From: Sipunculus nudus
Lineage: Eukaryota > Annelida > Sipuncula > Golfingiida > Sipunculidae
DNA: 64,000 nt
Assembly (NCBI GenBank): GCA_026874595.1
Contig: CM049317.1
Span: 63,651,118-63,715,117 of the forward strand
Direction of reading: 5' to 3'
Part shown: in pieces, positions 50,844 through 62,928 of the stretch
Position numbering within the stretch: position 1 is the first letter of the stretch
Layout: each line of letters opens with the position of its first letter
Translations under genes and position numbers: made by a program
The notes under the pieces: model-generated
Databases searched by the model: none
Seen by the model: only the letters and a program-made list of their open reading frames with translations
Told to the model about the DNA's origin: nothing

Positions 50844-50880
50844 CAGGGGCGGATCCAGGATTTTGCAGGGGGGGGGGCTA
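50841..50880 (+). repeat. hAT-like transposon end fragment
   Basis: GCAGGGGCGGATCCAGGATT followed by TTGCAGGGGGGGGGG resembles the terminal repeat of hAT-type elements (CAGGGGCGGA). It begins exactly where the similarity of copies A and B ends. No matching inverted end was found in the window. Confidence 0.35.
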
Positions 50881-50904
50881 GTAGATACTTTCCATAAACA
50901 TATA

Positions 50905-50941
<37 letters not shown>

Positions 50942-51005
50942 TTGCGCAGAAACTTGCATAGACATTTATCTTATTATCTATCTATCAATTTATATACATA
51001 AACAA

Positions 51006-51050
<45 letters not shown>

Positions 51051-52964
51051 GCATTGTAAACTTCTGATGTTCAAAAGGTTATAAAAAGTGAAACGTTGGA
51101 TACTTTAATTTAAGTCACTTTATACCCATGAAAACACAATTCTTTGCCGTTTTAAAAAACAAAAACTGCCCTTTTTTCATTCTTGAACTTAAGAATAATG
51201 ATTTTAAAAAAATCAACTGTTTTTGATGAATGAGATAAAGAGGTATTAGATTATCACATTACCACATTAAATCTCTTGTAAACATGTAGTCTTAATTTCA
51301 GTTTAACAACAAATTTGCAGACTACAAACTAACAAAACAAGACTCCACGAACATGGATATCAAAATACACCTTTTGCATTCTTCCACTTCATATACGATC
51401 TGACAATTTGTAAATTGTGAATTTGTATAAACGGGTACAGATGTACAATTTATTATATTTCCGTGACACAGTTTACAACTGGAAATTCATGAACAAAGTT
51501 TAGACAAAACGTAAAAACAGACATTGAAGTCAGACAATTTATATTATGTGTATTTTTTTTTGTATTTACAGTTTGTAGCGCGATAATTATATTTATTCAT
51601 GAAGAACAATTAAGCACCTTTTAAATAAAACTATTATTATGGTCCAGGTAAACTCTAAATTATTTTGGATTTTTTTTCTGGGTCTCCTCATAGGTACGTT
51701 TATAACTGTTGAGTACAGCTGCTAACAGACGAATCAACCAACGTCGATAATTACGTGATAAACCTTGCTTCGCAGAGGATTCATTTACTCAGCAAATAAA
51801 GACTCTTCCGGAGCAAACAGTAAGGAGGGGGAATTCATAGCAAAAGAATAAATGATTTTGCAAATTATTTGTTTTCTATTAACCGATTTAAAAAAATAAA
51901 AATAAGACTTGGGTATATTAGTAATCTCTTTTTAAGTTGTCGTATAGGTATGAACATGAGATGTGAGCACAAGTGCCCAACGATGTAAACATTTCATTTA
52001 TTATTTAATCTCAAATAATTGATCAGTCATAAAATAAAGACACAACTACATTTAAACATTAAAGTGCATTAAACATCATTGAAAAAGGCAAACAAATAAA
52101 TCGTGTTTGAATATCATTTTCTAACTTCTTTTTAATATATTACTCACCAGTGTTCATTTTGATTTACAGGTATAACTTAAATTACTTTTCCATATGTGCA
52201 GTTGCTTCTTTAGTCTATAACTTGCTTTAATACGTTCAAACGTCAGATCTCTTTTATTTATACGTCTGAAGTATAAAATGCATTTCTTTCGTTCGCATAT
52301 TTAGGCATTATCATTTCCATACTTATTTGGTTATTTATACATTTGTAATCGATAATAAATCTTCCATAAAAGGATACTAAAGGTATAAAACATAGTCAGT
52401 TTACTGAAGTTAATTTGTTTCTTGTACCGTTTTGTACATTTTTTCTTTTAAAAAGCGACAAGGACAAATAATTTCAACACAGATTCCTAATTGAGAATTC
52501 AAACTGATATATAAAGCCAAAATCCAAGTCCCCCATACATGTTATTTATGACGAGGCAGTAAATTTCCACTGCCTATCATGAAAAACAAATGCTATGATG
52601 TAAGTTTATTCATACATTGTTTATTATTTTTTTATTTGAATGATAATGTATTGACGTTTTGTTAAAAGAGAAAATGGTTTTTATTTCTAGGATAAGAGAG
52701 GTGAAAAAGGCTTGCTTTTTATTTAAACGCTTAATCATGTTCACAAGCAAGTCTTCGAAGCCCAAGGACAGCTATAGCATTGCACAAGAAATGCTTGAGG
52801 GAGCCACGGATGATAAATTCTGTAATTCGAAATTCACGTCTATAACCAATGTTGGAAATTGGCCAAAATTATTTAAAAATACAAAAGGACCTAGGGTCAC
52901 AATGGTCCCCGGCCACATGTTAACCAGGAAAGTGTGCCATCAGTGATGGTGTGGGAAGGACGGA
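50881..52964. other. Unassigned AT-rich DNA between the duplicated units
   Basis: TA-rich patches lie at 50905-50940 and a clean (TA)n tract at 51008-51048. A 95-codon frame at 52659-52946 on the plus strand (lysine-rich N-terminus) has no recognisable domain and no visible splice partners. Confidence 0.4.
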
Positions 52965-53420
52965 CCCCTGAACCCAGTCAGGGCCCATTGCAAATTTGTC
53001 TTCAAATAGTTGGAACCCCGCAAAGTCATGTAACATGCATCTCTTACTGTCGCAGACTCTGCAAATATAGATATAATTCCTCCACTAGGTCACCATAATG
53101 AACTAAATAAAGGTATATCCCTATGTCTAACCCTGGTTGCGGCCCCCTGAACCTAGTCAAGGCCCATTGTAAATTTGTTTGCAGATAGTTGGATCCCGGC
53201 CCATTCATGACATGCATCTTGTACTGTCGCAGACTCTGAGAATAAAAATAAAAACCCTCCACTTGGCCAACATAACGGATTAAAGTAGAGGTATAGCAAT
53301 TCCAAAACCTGGTTGCGGCACGGCCATTGCAAATTTGTTTGCAGAGAGTTAATTAGAACCCACAAGGTCATGTGACTTGCATCTCCTACTGTCATAGACT
53401 GCGAATTGAGAAAAAAACCT
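52965..53420 (+). repeat. Tandem repeat, about 175 bp, near three units
   Basis: The phrases GGCCCATTGCAAATTTG, CATGCATCTCTTACTGTCGC and AGACTCTG recur at about 52980, 53160 and 53325, with diverged spacers. Units differ by small indels, so the array is old. It produces repetitive minus-strand frames that are not genes. Confidence 0.8.
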
Positions 53421-53559
53421 TAAATTAGCAAATATAATTAAGATGGAAGTATAGCCACATTTTAAAGCCTAGCTTGTTTAAAAAAATGGCAGACAAAAAA
53501 TTGATGAATAAACAGAAACAAGTCATGCATATTGATCATACTACTGGAGCAGCAAATTA

Positions 53560-54412
53560 TCTGGAATAACAAACTGATTAAAATAAATGATATCTCTGTG
53601 TATTGGAAAAGTTTTCACTGAAAGGAATTAACATTGGTCAGGAGTTGTTTGATCACACAGGAAAAGTGCAACCCTTCACATTCTGGGTAGAAAAAGGGCT
53701 CTCAGGAATAGAATTTTTAAAATGGTTTTTATTAGTAGACAGGTTAAAAAATGCTAAAGTACAGCATGAACAGATTGTGGATCCATTTTCCTTTTCTTTT
53801 TATAATGGTGAATTTAAGGATATAGTAATCTCATCTACTGAAACAATATATTTGTGTCTTCTTACTTAATACTATTGTGCATAAAGGTATAGTATTACAG
53901 AAAGAAGCAAGATATGTTCCAGAGGTAGAATTTGATCCACAAAGAACTTATATACATGTACTTCCTTTTAAAATATGTATTGATATAAAATCTGGAGTAT
54001 TCTAGTATAGATTGTTGAACGATAGCTTAGTTCACAACTATTGGTTATACAAATGGAAGATTAAAGATTCAAATCTTTGTACATTCTGTATGTTAGAATC
54101 TGAGAATTTATTACATTTATTCTGGACTTGTAATAAAGTAAGAAAATGACGGATAGATATGGGAAAAGGTGTAAACATAACAAGATTAACATTAATATAA
54201 ATGTTTCCTCTGTCCTGTATGGAGAGATAGATTCTTCAGTTACTGGAAATTTAATTAAGTTGATTGTGAAGCAGTATATATACCAAGATAGAAGATGCGA
54301 AGAAAGTCCATCACTTCAAAGGGCATGTCAGGAAATATGGAAATATGTTAGGTTAGAATATATGTTAACACAAAAGAATAACAAGGTATTAAAATTTCAC
54401 GAATACTGTATA
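53560..54412 (+). mobile_element. LINE 3' fragment with zinc-finger-like C-terminus, degraded
   Basis: Successive plus-strand frames read NIGQELFDHTGKVQPFTFW, EKGLSGIEFLKWFLLVDRLK, then YRLLNDSLVHNYWLYKWKIK, DSNLCTFCMLESENLLHLFW and TC. The LCTFC-x12-HLFWTC arrangement is the zinc-binding motif near the C-terminus of L1-type reverse transcriptases. The following part (IVKQYIYQDRRCEE, KNNKVLKFHE) fits the extreme C-terminus. In-frame TAG and TGA codons and at least one frameshift show that it is dead. The polymerase core is missing. It ends directly at the first base of duplicated unit copy B. Confidence 0.75.
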
Positions 54413-55896
54413 CCAGTGTGCTCAAAATCATGCATTTTGCCAATAAAACAGTAGACATAGGGTGCAGTGACCTATTCTTCGTCCAGCTGCTACCATTTGT
54501 GCCCATTTGACTAACAGAGTGTTACAATCATGTTCTTTCACACAGCTTGCTGTATACACGTCACAGTGACATTATTTAAGGTATCCAAGAAATATTAACA
54601 GTAACCTCCCTGGGTCTTAATCAAATTAAAAGTTTTTAGGTCCAACTGTAACCAACCATGCAAATCTGTCATATATAAGGTGCTCAAATCATGTTCTTTC
54701 ATATACCTTGCAGAACAGCGGTTACAAAGACCTAACTTCAGGTTCCCAAGAAGATTTGCCTAGGATCTTCCTAGATATAGTTAGAAGGTTCTAGGTCTAA
54801 CGGTCACAGTTTATGGCGTATAACAGCCAGACTGCTTCATTTGAAAGTCTAAAAAATTGAAAGTCTCAGAAAACTAGATGACCAGAGGTCGAGAGTTTGC
54901 CGGAAATTATGTAGAAATAGTCAATGAATGAGCAATGAAGAAGAGGAGCAAAGTGAGCCATTGTTTGTGAAGATAGGATCAAAATTGTCAAAATTAATTT
55001 CGACGGCTTTTACTTTGTAACTTTATAAAATACACATACAGCTTCGAGATTTCGTTTCGATATACGATACGTATAAGTTACAAAGTGATTCCTGCTAAAT
55101 CATGGCATGTATAATGCTATAAGTCATGCACAAGAGCAAGCAAGAAGGCGAAATTGAGGACAACTTAAAAACAGGCAGTTATACTGACAAAGGGACACAA
55201 TGAGCAATAGTTAAGGTTTATAGTTTTGGAGATATGGCAAGTAATATGTTTCGCGTGCAGCACCCCATAGCGTTATTTCCCGAAAATGAAAAACCACTTT
55301 CAAGACATAAATATAAGACATAAGATGTACCAGTTTCAAAAGGATTCCTACAATTCTGTGGTCTCCTAGGCATCCTTAAATGAATTTCGCAATAACTGAT
55401 TTGACAAAATATTATGCGAGATATTGCGAGACTCGTAATAGAATTATGCAAAGAATCATTGCGATCAAAGCATTAGTTATTCAGATACAGGAGCTTTGTA
55501 TCTCATTTTTAATTAGTCCAAGTTCACCACCACTCCCAAATTCAAAGAAACTGAAACAGATTGAGATAACCTCAATAATTCTCCTTTCGATAGTATATGC
55601 TCCCATGAGAAGTAGAATAAAGATAAAATGTAAACATGGTGCACGGCAACTATAAATGATCGTTAACGTCTCTAGTATTACTTAAAATAATTTCTTTAAA
55701 CATTGAATTTGACCGAAACATAGGTTTATTTATTATAGTTAAACTTCAATTGCTTGTCAAACTATTGTATATCTACATCGATAACTTATATAAGAATTAG
55801 ACCGTGAGGAAACTTGCGATTTGCGTAGCAGTACAGGCCCGAAGGCTGACTGCTGAGTGCGAGGGTTCATTTTCACTGATGGTGGAACGTTGATGC

Positions 55897-55897
<1 letters not shown>

Positions 55898-55957
<60 letters not shown>
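55898..55957. repeat. (TA)n microsatellite in copy B
   Basis: About 30 TA units. The sequence after it resumes at the ATGTA-CCCAT word of copy A, so the intervening copy A sequence is absent here. Confidence 0.95.
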
Positions 55958-55959
<2 letters not shown>

Positions 55960-58724
55960 GTAGCCCATTTCGGCAAACCAAATGGCCAATATGACTTCCA
56001 TTTTACGCTGTGGGGGTGGCCTGCTTCCTGGTCGGGATTACTCATAAATAACGGTATACCTCCCCCCCCCAAACACACACTGAAAACTTCAATAACTGAC
56101 CAACAATTTTTAGTTACTGCTTCCACATTTCAGAAGCAATAGCTTAAATCCATGTATGCATGCTATGAAAATTAAAGCGAAAGTGTGCAATTGCCAGAAC
56201 ACAATATACCATGATAAATAAGGTGACATTCATTGTAGTGAATGAAATGAGCTTAAATTTTGGAGTAAAATACCCTCTCAAGCAAAAAGTTTAAATTTTC
56301 ATCAAGTGTATAGATTCCCGACTTCATACATGATCCGGTCCATAACTTCTATAAATTACTCAGTAACTGACTTTATTTGCCGCATATACCTATAAATTTT
56401 GAAATGATCTATGCCAAATAAGGACAAAATATCACAAGAGGTTTTGATATAAGACCGCCATGAAGTATTAGAATGTTTTCACGGTGACTTAGTTTGGGGT
56501 TGGGTAGAACATTGTACTGCATGCATGTAGAATTTCAAATCCGCACACCCAACGATGTCAAGACATGTTCGCTTTACTTCAGTTTTTTTATACTCTGCTG
56601 AACTGATTAAACAATATGCAAGGGCCTCCTTTTATTTTGTGACCAAAACAATGAAAAGGTTAAATAAATCACATATAATGTTCTGATTTATTTGTTAAAC
56701 CTTTTTGGTTTCATCCTTTATATGATATGATTTGTTTTGACTCGTACCCTAGACGATATTAATCTTAATTCTGGTATTTTCTGCTTTGATGTATATTCCA
56801 AATACCATTTATGAATGCTAGCTTTTAGAAGGGAAAGGACATATAAATGAGCAAATAACCGAAGACATATACATGTTTGAAACTTCGGTAGTATATACCG
56901 AAAAAATGAGTATATGACGATTAACATGCCAGGGAAACAACAAAAATTTAGGGAGATCTGCTGATCCGGTACGTTTAATATTGTTTCTATACTATACCTG
57001 ACGATGATTAAAATGTAGGACTGATCTTAGGATTTACTGGGTTTTGACATTTTCATAATTTCAAGAGTTTGATTCTTGAGAGTATGGAGGTTTACATAGA
57101 TTTAAAATAGTCTTCTGCAACAAACTGAAACTACCACAGAATTTTGCTGGGTTGTTATCCGGATCTTGATCAGAGCTAGAAAATATTCTGTGCACAGTAA
57201 GGTATCGAACTCAATTGAACAGAATATTATTTTGTTTTAGGTGTGAAAAGGATGAACCGCAGAACCGAGTCACCCCAGAAGAAAAAGCCATCAGTCTTGT
57301 ACCCAATATCTTGTACTCAGATGACACTTGACACCGCCCATGGGGACATGCAGTAACCGGCGAAGGACATTGCACATTTCACTATGCAAATTAATCCTTG
57401 CCATAAATCAGGAAATTGAACCCCTGTATCAATATTATTTCGCAGACATATTATATACATTTTTCCACACGCTAATTTTTAAAACAAATCTATACAGTAA
57501 AAAAAACATTATTTAACCCTAAAGTTCGGGACTTTTTTTTTAATCAACCGACATATATCGCGTTGACTACGCCTACCGATATCCCACGTTATAGACAATA
57601 CAGCCTTAATATATATCACCGGTTAACCAAACAGTATGTTAGCAAGGGCTAGTTAATACACTAAAATGACAATATGTTTACCGCATCACACAGTAATAAA
57701 AACCATCTTTCAGCAACTTTAAGTAATCAATAACAGCAAAGCAAACTGTCCACTGTTACATTGTGTAAATCCATCAGCTGACCCAGTGTAAGCCTACATG
57801 CGGATTCTATAACACAAAGCATTACTGTACACACACACATATATTTATATCGGGAAGTAACAGATAGCTGGCATTACACCGGTGTACACGAATGCCTTGG
57901 TCTGAATTGTAGATATTTTCAGCATATAATTTATCAAACCAAGAACCACTATATCATATGACATGCTCCTATCCCGATTTAATTAGACTAAATAATATTA
58001 GGCCCTTCCGTATATTTAGTCCGATGGCCATACAGTGAGAGATTATACAATATAACACACCACTCAATGCCCTTGTAACCAGTGTCACAGGTGTAACTAT
58101 TACTCCGTTCCAGCGCTCAACTCTTCCGAGTGAGCCCGTTTAAAAATGTAACAAAACTCGAAGTCTCTTTCCCGCGAGTTAGCGAGGCTCCCAGTGAGAT
58201 ATTCAAGTGCTCATACTCTCCCAACTATACAAGTTTGTGACCCGATTGAATCGTACTTTGACAAAAAAACTCAGTATCTTGTTAATAATACAGTTATAAT
58301 TAATTATATTAGTCAAGATGGAGGCAATAAATTGTATACGGTCTGCCTTGTACTAGGATATTAGGCCTGCGCCGTTCCATTAAGCAGTATTAAGCAGTTG
58401 ATGTACAGGAAACAGATCTATATATACGCCACGGCCAGGCTGATTTTACCAGGAACTCGCACCGTGTGGTTATCGGTCTCGAGATAGAGAGCCCTTATTC
58501 AATCGGGCTAACATGCTGCCGCTGCAAGTGCCTATGACAAAATAAATTTACGACACCGTGCACAAACAGTAACTCTCCTCATTCCTTGCTCGTATTTTCC
58601 TATAGTCCTGAAACCTTTAACAATACAAATCTGGTACTTCCTTAAAAATAGCCAGGAACATTTAAACTTGAAATCTTGGGATTATGCTTTCTGTGATTCT
58701 GTGCGCTAGCTGGCGTTTGTTTGC

Positions 58725-58985
58725 AAACAACACAGACCTTGACCTTTGAACAGTTGCTTGCCAGTACAATATCACGTGACCTAGTTCACGCCATCCGGCA
58801 CAATGTTTACCAGAGGTCGCTATCGGTATGCTTATCAACGGCACGACGACATTTAAGAGGCTATGTTTGTAAACAAGACAGACCTTGACCTTTGAACAGT
58901 TGCTTGCCAGCACAATATCTCGTGACCTAGTTCAAGCCCACCAGCACAATTTTCCCAAGAGGTCGCTATCGGTATGCTTATAGGT
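58725..58985 (+). repeat. Local tandem duplication inside copy B
   Basis: The block TGACCTTTGAACAGTTGCTT, TATCACGTGACCTAGTTCA, AGAGGTCGCTATCGGTATGC occurs once at 58739-58831 and again at 58879-58978. In copy A it occurs once (50331-50443). Confidence 0.8.
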
Positions 58986-59271
58986 ATGATAGGATGGTGC
59001 AAAAATGACGAGATCTGAAGTATTTGTAAACGCCGCCATTTTGGTCTCAAAATGGAGCTGTGCATATACCTCTATATAAATGCAATGTGTTGGCCAATTT
59101 GAGGGTTTATTACTCTGTGACAGCAAGCCATGCATGCAACGTGACTTGATGAGGTTTGATTTATTTATAAATATTATTTGTCAGTGGGGGATCCCATTAC
59201 CCCATCCCAATCCCCCCTCCCACCGGTTTAATTGTAATATCTCTCATTTTATCTATTTCTTTTTCCAGTTG

Positions 59272-60042
59272 TTCGTAATTAAATTATAATTTAGGATATT
59301 TGTTTATTTATATTTTGAGGATATTAATGAGCAGCCGGGTGATTAGGATAGCATACTGAGGGAGGGAGTCTTTCCGTTATTACACTGCTTGGTCATTACA
59401 CCGAAAACCTTGGAGGGGTTTGAATTATCTAGAGATATTATTTGCATGAGTCTTTGGCCGGGTTGAGGCACCCTAATTAGGGCTCAAAATGTAGCTGTAC
59501 CTCTATATAAATACAATGTGTTGGCCAAGTGGAGGGTTTGTTTCTCTTATCTCAGAGTCTGTACATAGCTATATATCTATATCATTAAAATGTTATAATC
59601 GCATTTCGAACTGTTGTGAATTTGATGTGCTACTTAGCAGTCAAATTTGTGGTCTGCATAGGTTAGGTAGTCATGCAATTATAATTTAAACATATCGTTT
59701 ACTTTGCTTTTATAAGTAACTGCACACTTCAGATATTTCCTGGAAGGGCCCAATTTTCGCTTTAAATGCAATCTTATTATACATTATTCTTTGAGATTCT
59801 TTTTGTTTGTTCCACCATATGATGCGGTGGCTACATTGTCAGAATCAATCATACATTTCCCTATTGACGAGTCACTCTGAGATAGTCAGCACCTTCAGTT
59901 TAGACAGTCTGAAAGTCATAGCTCCTTTACGACGAGATCACTCAAAGGTGAACTGAATCCGTCAGGCACGCAAATCACCTGACCACTGCCACTGCTTTTG
60001 ATTAGTAGAAAATGTAAGTGAGCCATGATCATGTTTACTTAC
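59272..60042. other. Spacer between copy B and the lectin pseudogene
   Basis: It contains one further diverged piece of the duplicated unit at about 59485-59545 (CTCTATATAAATACAATGTG, TTGGCCAAGTGGAGGGTTTG). The transmembrane exon expected for the neighbouring pseudogene is not found here. Confidence 0.5.
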
Positions 60043-60108
60043 AAGAGATAGCTGGTGTTCTATTAATCTGATGAAGCTGTTCCGAGTTCACGGTGGTCTT
60101 ATGCTGAG
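60043..60108 (-). pseudogene. Pseudogene locus stalk exon 6, still intact
   Basis: 66 bp, acceptor TAACTACAG, donor TT|GTAAGT. It encodes AQHKTTVNSEQLHQINRTPA followed by IS. The NRT sequon and final IS match the intact gene. Confidence 0.7.
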
Positions 60109-60610
60109 CTGTAGTTAAATAAATGTACAAATGTTTATTTAAAAAAAAAATATTCACTGATATTTGACTGTTTCTCGGACAATCGAAATACAAACAGTTT
60201 CTGGTATTCAATAAAAATTTAAATAAATATATTTCTCTTAACTGTATCAATTCCTTATCTTTGTTTACATGCTGCTCCTTAAATGAAACATGCATTATTT
60301 TTAATAATAAGTAACCAGGTTTTTTTTCATCCTGCTTTCAAGGCACTGTATAAACGTATATTTAATTTTGTTCAAATCAATAACCTTTCTTACTTTCGTT
60401 TAAAACATTTTTGTTTATGAATATAACATCATGTAAGGACATATAAAAATGCATGAACTATTCGGATAGTAGTATGCAATTATATATTATAGCAATTTAA
60501 AAATGGTTTTATCATAACGGTTGTGAAATCTTGATTGGCTAAAAGAAGGATGAAACACCTGTCACCAGAATATATGCTTTATATTGTAAAATGCATTTAT
60601 ACGATATTAC

Positions 60611-60670
60611 CATAATTTCTAAGACGGGAAGTTTCGTCTTCAGTTGCACCTTCAGTTGTCCAAATGTCTT
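60611..60670 (-). pseudogene. Pseudogene locus stalk exon 5, still intact
   Basis: 60 bp, phase 1 to phase 1, acceptor TTTCATTCCAG and donor G|GTAATA. It encodes EDIWTTEGATEDETSRLRNY. It differs strongly from the intact gene's stalk exon while keeping length and splice signals. Confidence 0.65.
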
Positions 60671-61447
60671 CTGGAATGAAAGAAATGAATAATTAATGTC
60701 GTTCTATAGTATTAGTTTGTTCCGTATACAAATTATTTATTAACAGATACCAAGACCAAACTCAATGCAATTAACCCTTTATTCTGTTAACATTTTTCAT
60801 TCACCCTACACGACAATCGCACAGAAATGCTGAGAATTGTGAGCGACAAGCGTTTGTCATGTAGTGTAACCCCGGCTTATGGAATCAGCGATGAGTGTTC
60901 CCAAAGCAACTTGAAAATACACGTCATATGTCGATAATAAATGTAGTTTTATATCTGTGCACTCTATCATACGGGTTTTACAGTCTATTCGAACTCATTA
61001 CCCGCCGCCTCATAAAGCTGACAATCATAAATATAGAGGGATAAAGGCATTGTCCTTTTGTAATGTATGGCGGACATGTCGTCTTGATATGTGCAGGGGT
61101 TAAAGAATAAGGTATCCTTTGTCCTCCGATTTTTGGGGGGATGAGGGTTTTTTTATTTATTTATTTTTTTTTTATTTAAAGATAATTTTATTAATCAGCA
61201 TATAACTATAGATAGTTATACCTCGCAAAATAAGAAAATTTAGGATTGTGCATGTGTAGCATGCTTTCCTGAATTGTCTTAAATATTAGCCCGTCTTTTA
61301 ATGCTTGAATCAAAATTAAACTATGTATAACAATCAGTAAAATGAGCTAAATAACTGTTGTATGAGGAAAATATATGGAACATATGCGGATTGTGCCCCC
61401 CCCCCCCCCCCATTACCCATAAATATATGTAGACGTAAAATTACCGA

Positions 61448-61555
61448 CCTTCAGCATGAGACAAATTTCTAAGGGTAACCTTTGTAGCACGGCACTTCTA
61501 ATTCCTGGCTTCGGTTGACCTTTATACCAAATGGTAGAATCAGCTTCGTTAGATT
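61448..61555 (-). pseudogene. Pseudogene exon 4 (CTLD2, C-terminal), heavily decayed
   Basis: NEADSTIWYKGQPKPG is recognisable, but ECVVL has become RSAVL and the closing WKSVSC and PYIC segments are lost to small deletions. The AG of the acceptor is absent. Confidence 0.8.
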
Positions 61556-61713
61556 TTATATAATTAAACTTATTAAAAAAAAATAATAAAAAGTGTCACT
61601 TCTAATCCATATATTAAATTTGCTATTTCTCACAAACTAATTCGCTTTTACAAGTCATACTTAAATTATTCGAATGTGAAGCTGTTCAGAGAAATAGTAT
61701 GCATATGTCTTAC

Positions 61714-61975
61714 CCTTAATATTATTGTAATACCAGGATGCTTTCCTCAAACCAACCAAAAAGTTATTACAAGTGTTTTGCTGGCGTATATTAAGCCAGG
61801 TTACTATATGTTGAAGTTGGGACTTCGTTTCCATAGACATGATAGAAAAAGCCTTGTCGTGAGAACGTGTTCTGGGCGTCATACTATCCCTCGACGTCAC
61901 AGCCGAAGACATAGCACTTGTCTTCTTCATTCAAGCAGTTTCTAGGAGAAAAATCGTACGGGCATTTAGCACAGT
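61714..61975 (-). pseudogene. Pseudogene exon 3 (CTLD2) with stop and frameshift
   Basis: The exon is 262 bp against 261 in the intact gene. DCAKCPYDFSPRNCLNEEDK and CYVFGCDVEG are followed by TAG in place of the conserved tryptophan. One base is gained before the IVTWLN helix, after which the other frame (IVTWLNIRQQNTCNN, FLVGLRKASWYYNN) continues to a normal donor. Confidence 0.9.
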
Positions 61976-62396
61976 CTGCAAAGTGAAGATAAACTATTTT
62001 TTAGCTGTGTCATCCAGAACGGAGGCGTTAGCCTTTAAACTGTTGTTTTATAAATCTTCTTATAAAGTAAATCTAAAGAAATATACTTTACGGGATTTGG
62101 TCACATTTTACAAAGTTAAAAACGAGAAACTTGAAAATTGGATACATTTGATGCATTTACTTTATTTTAAATAAATACTGATTGGAATCCTGCATATAGA
62201 AAAAGAAAAATTGTTTTTTTTTGTTATATGTGTTTTCTTATTGAATGTAATGGCACTCATGTAAAGAAAACTAATATAGACTTGTGTAATGTTTATAAAT
62301 TTAATATCAGTTGACTTTGGATGCAAAATTAAATGATGTTTTTAAGAAATCCAGATATAGATTTTCTCGTAAGAAAATTCAAATGTATGCTCTGAC

Positions 62397-62519
62397 CTAT
62401 GATTTGGCAAATATAACCCTCTCCTTGACTATTGCAGGTCTCAGCTTTCACAGCTTCTTAAAGCAGTTTCAGTACACTGCACATATTGCTTTTATTTTCC
62501 GAAAGGTGGATCTCACCAT
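62397..62519 (-). pseudogene. Pseudogene exon 2 (CTLD1, C-terminal) with nonsense codon
   Basis: DGEIHLSENKSNMCSVLKLL is followed by TAA and then EAVKAETCNSQGEGYICQ. The downstream cysteines and both splice sites remain, so the stop is the decisive lesion. Confidence 0.88.
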
Positions 62520-62928
62520 CTGAAAATTAAATTAATATGACGTGAAATTCCGTTACACATAAAATTATACATTAAATTATGAGCATGTTATACATGATAT
62601 TACTTAAATGTTAAACATGCTATTACATATGTTATACATCCATGCAATAAAATGAGATTATTGGAGTTACTTTATAATTACTTTACCATCTATGATTTGA
62701 GTGAATGACTGGATAGATCAAGCAAAGCTAAATAAGTCTATAAGACAATGCCACTGGTAAGTTTACACTCCACGATTCCAAACACCGACATGGGGCTCTG
62801 GCTTGGGAATTTTGTAAACATTATTTAGTGCACAGATATTATAATCAAAGACATAAAGCACAGATCACTGAATTTTTTTTAAATAATTATATTTGATGTT
62901 TTAATGACCTTCCATGAAAGGTAACTGC

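Larger units (their letters stand above)
54413..59271 (+). repeat. Direct duplicated unit, copy B (about 4.9 kb)
   Basis: Collinear with copy A (offset about 8.6 kb at the left end). It differs by an internal segment at 55245-55735 whose right part matches 44761-44903 and not copy A, by loss of about 110 bp next to the TA tract, and by a local tandem duplication at 58725-58985. Frames present in copy A are interrupted here, so there is no evidence of a protein under selection. Both copies lie in the same orientation between the lectin gene and its pseudogene. Confidence 0.88.

Noticed and set aside
45831-59271. The two 5 kb repeats as long terminal repeats of one retrotransposon
   Set aside because: The intervening DNA has no gag, protease or integrase and contains a LINE fragment and tandem repeats. 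The units do not start TG and end CA, and 5 kb is unusually long for an LTR.
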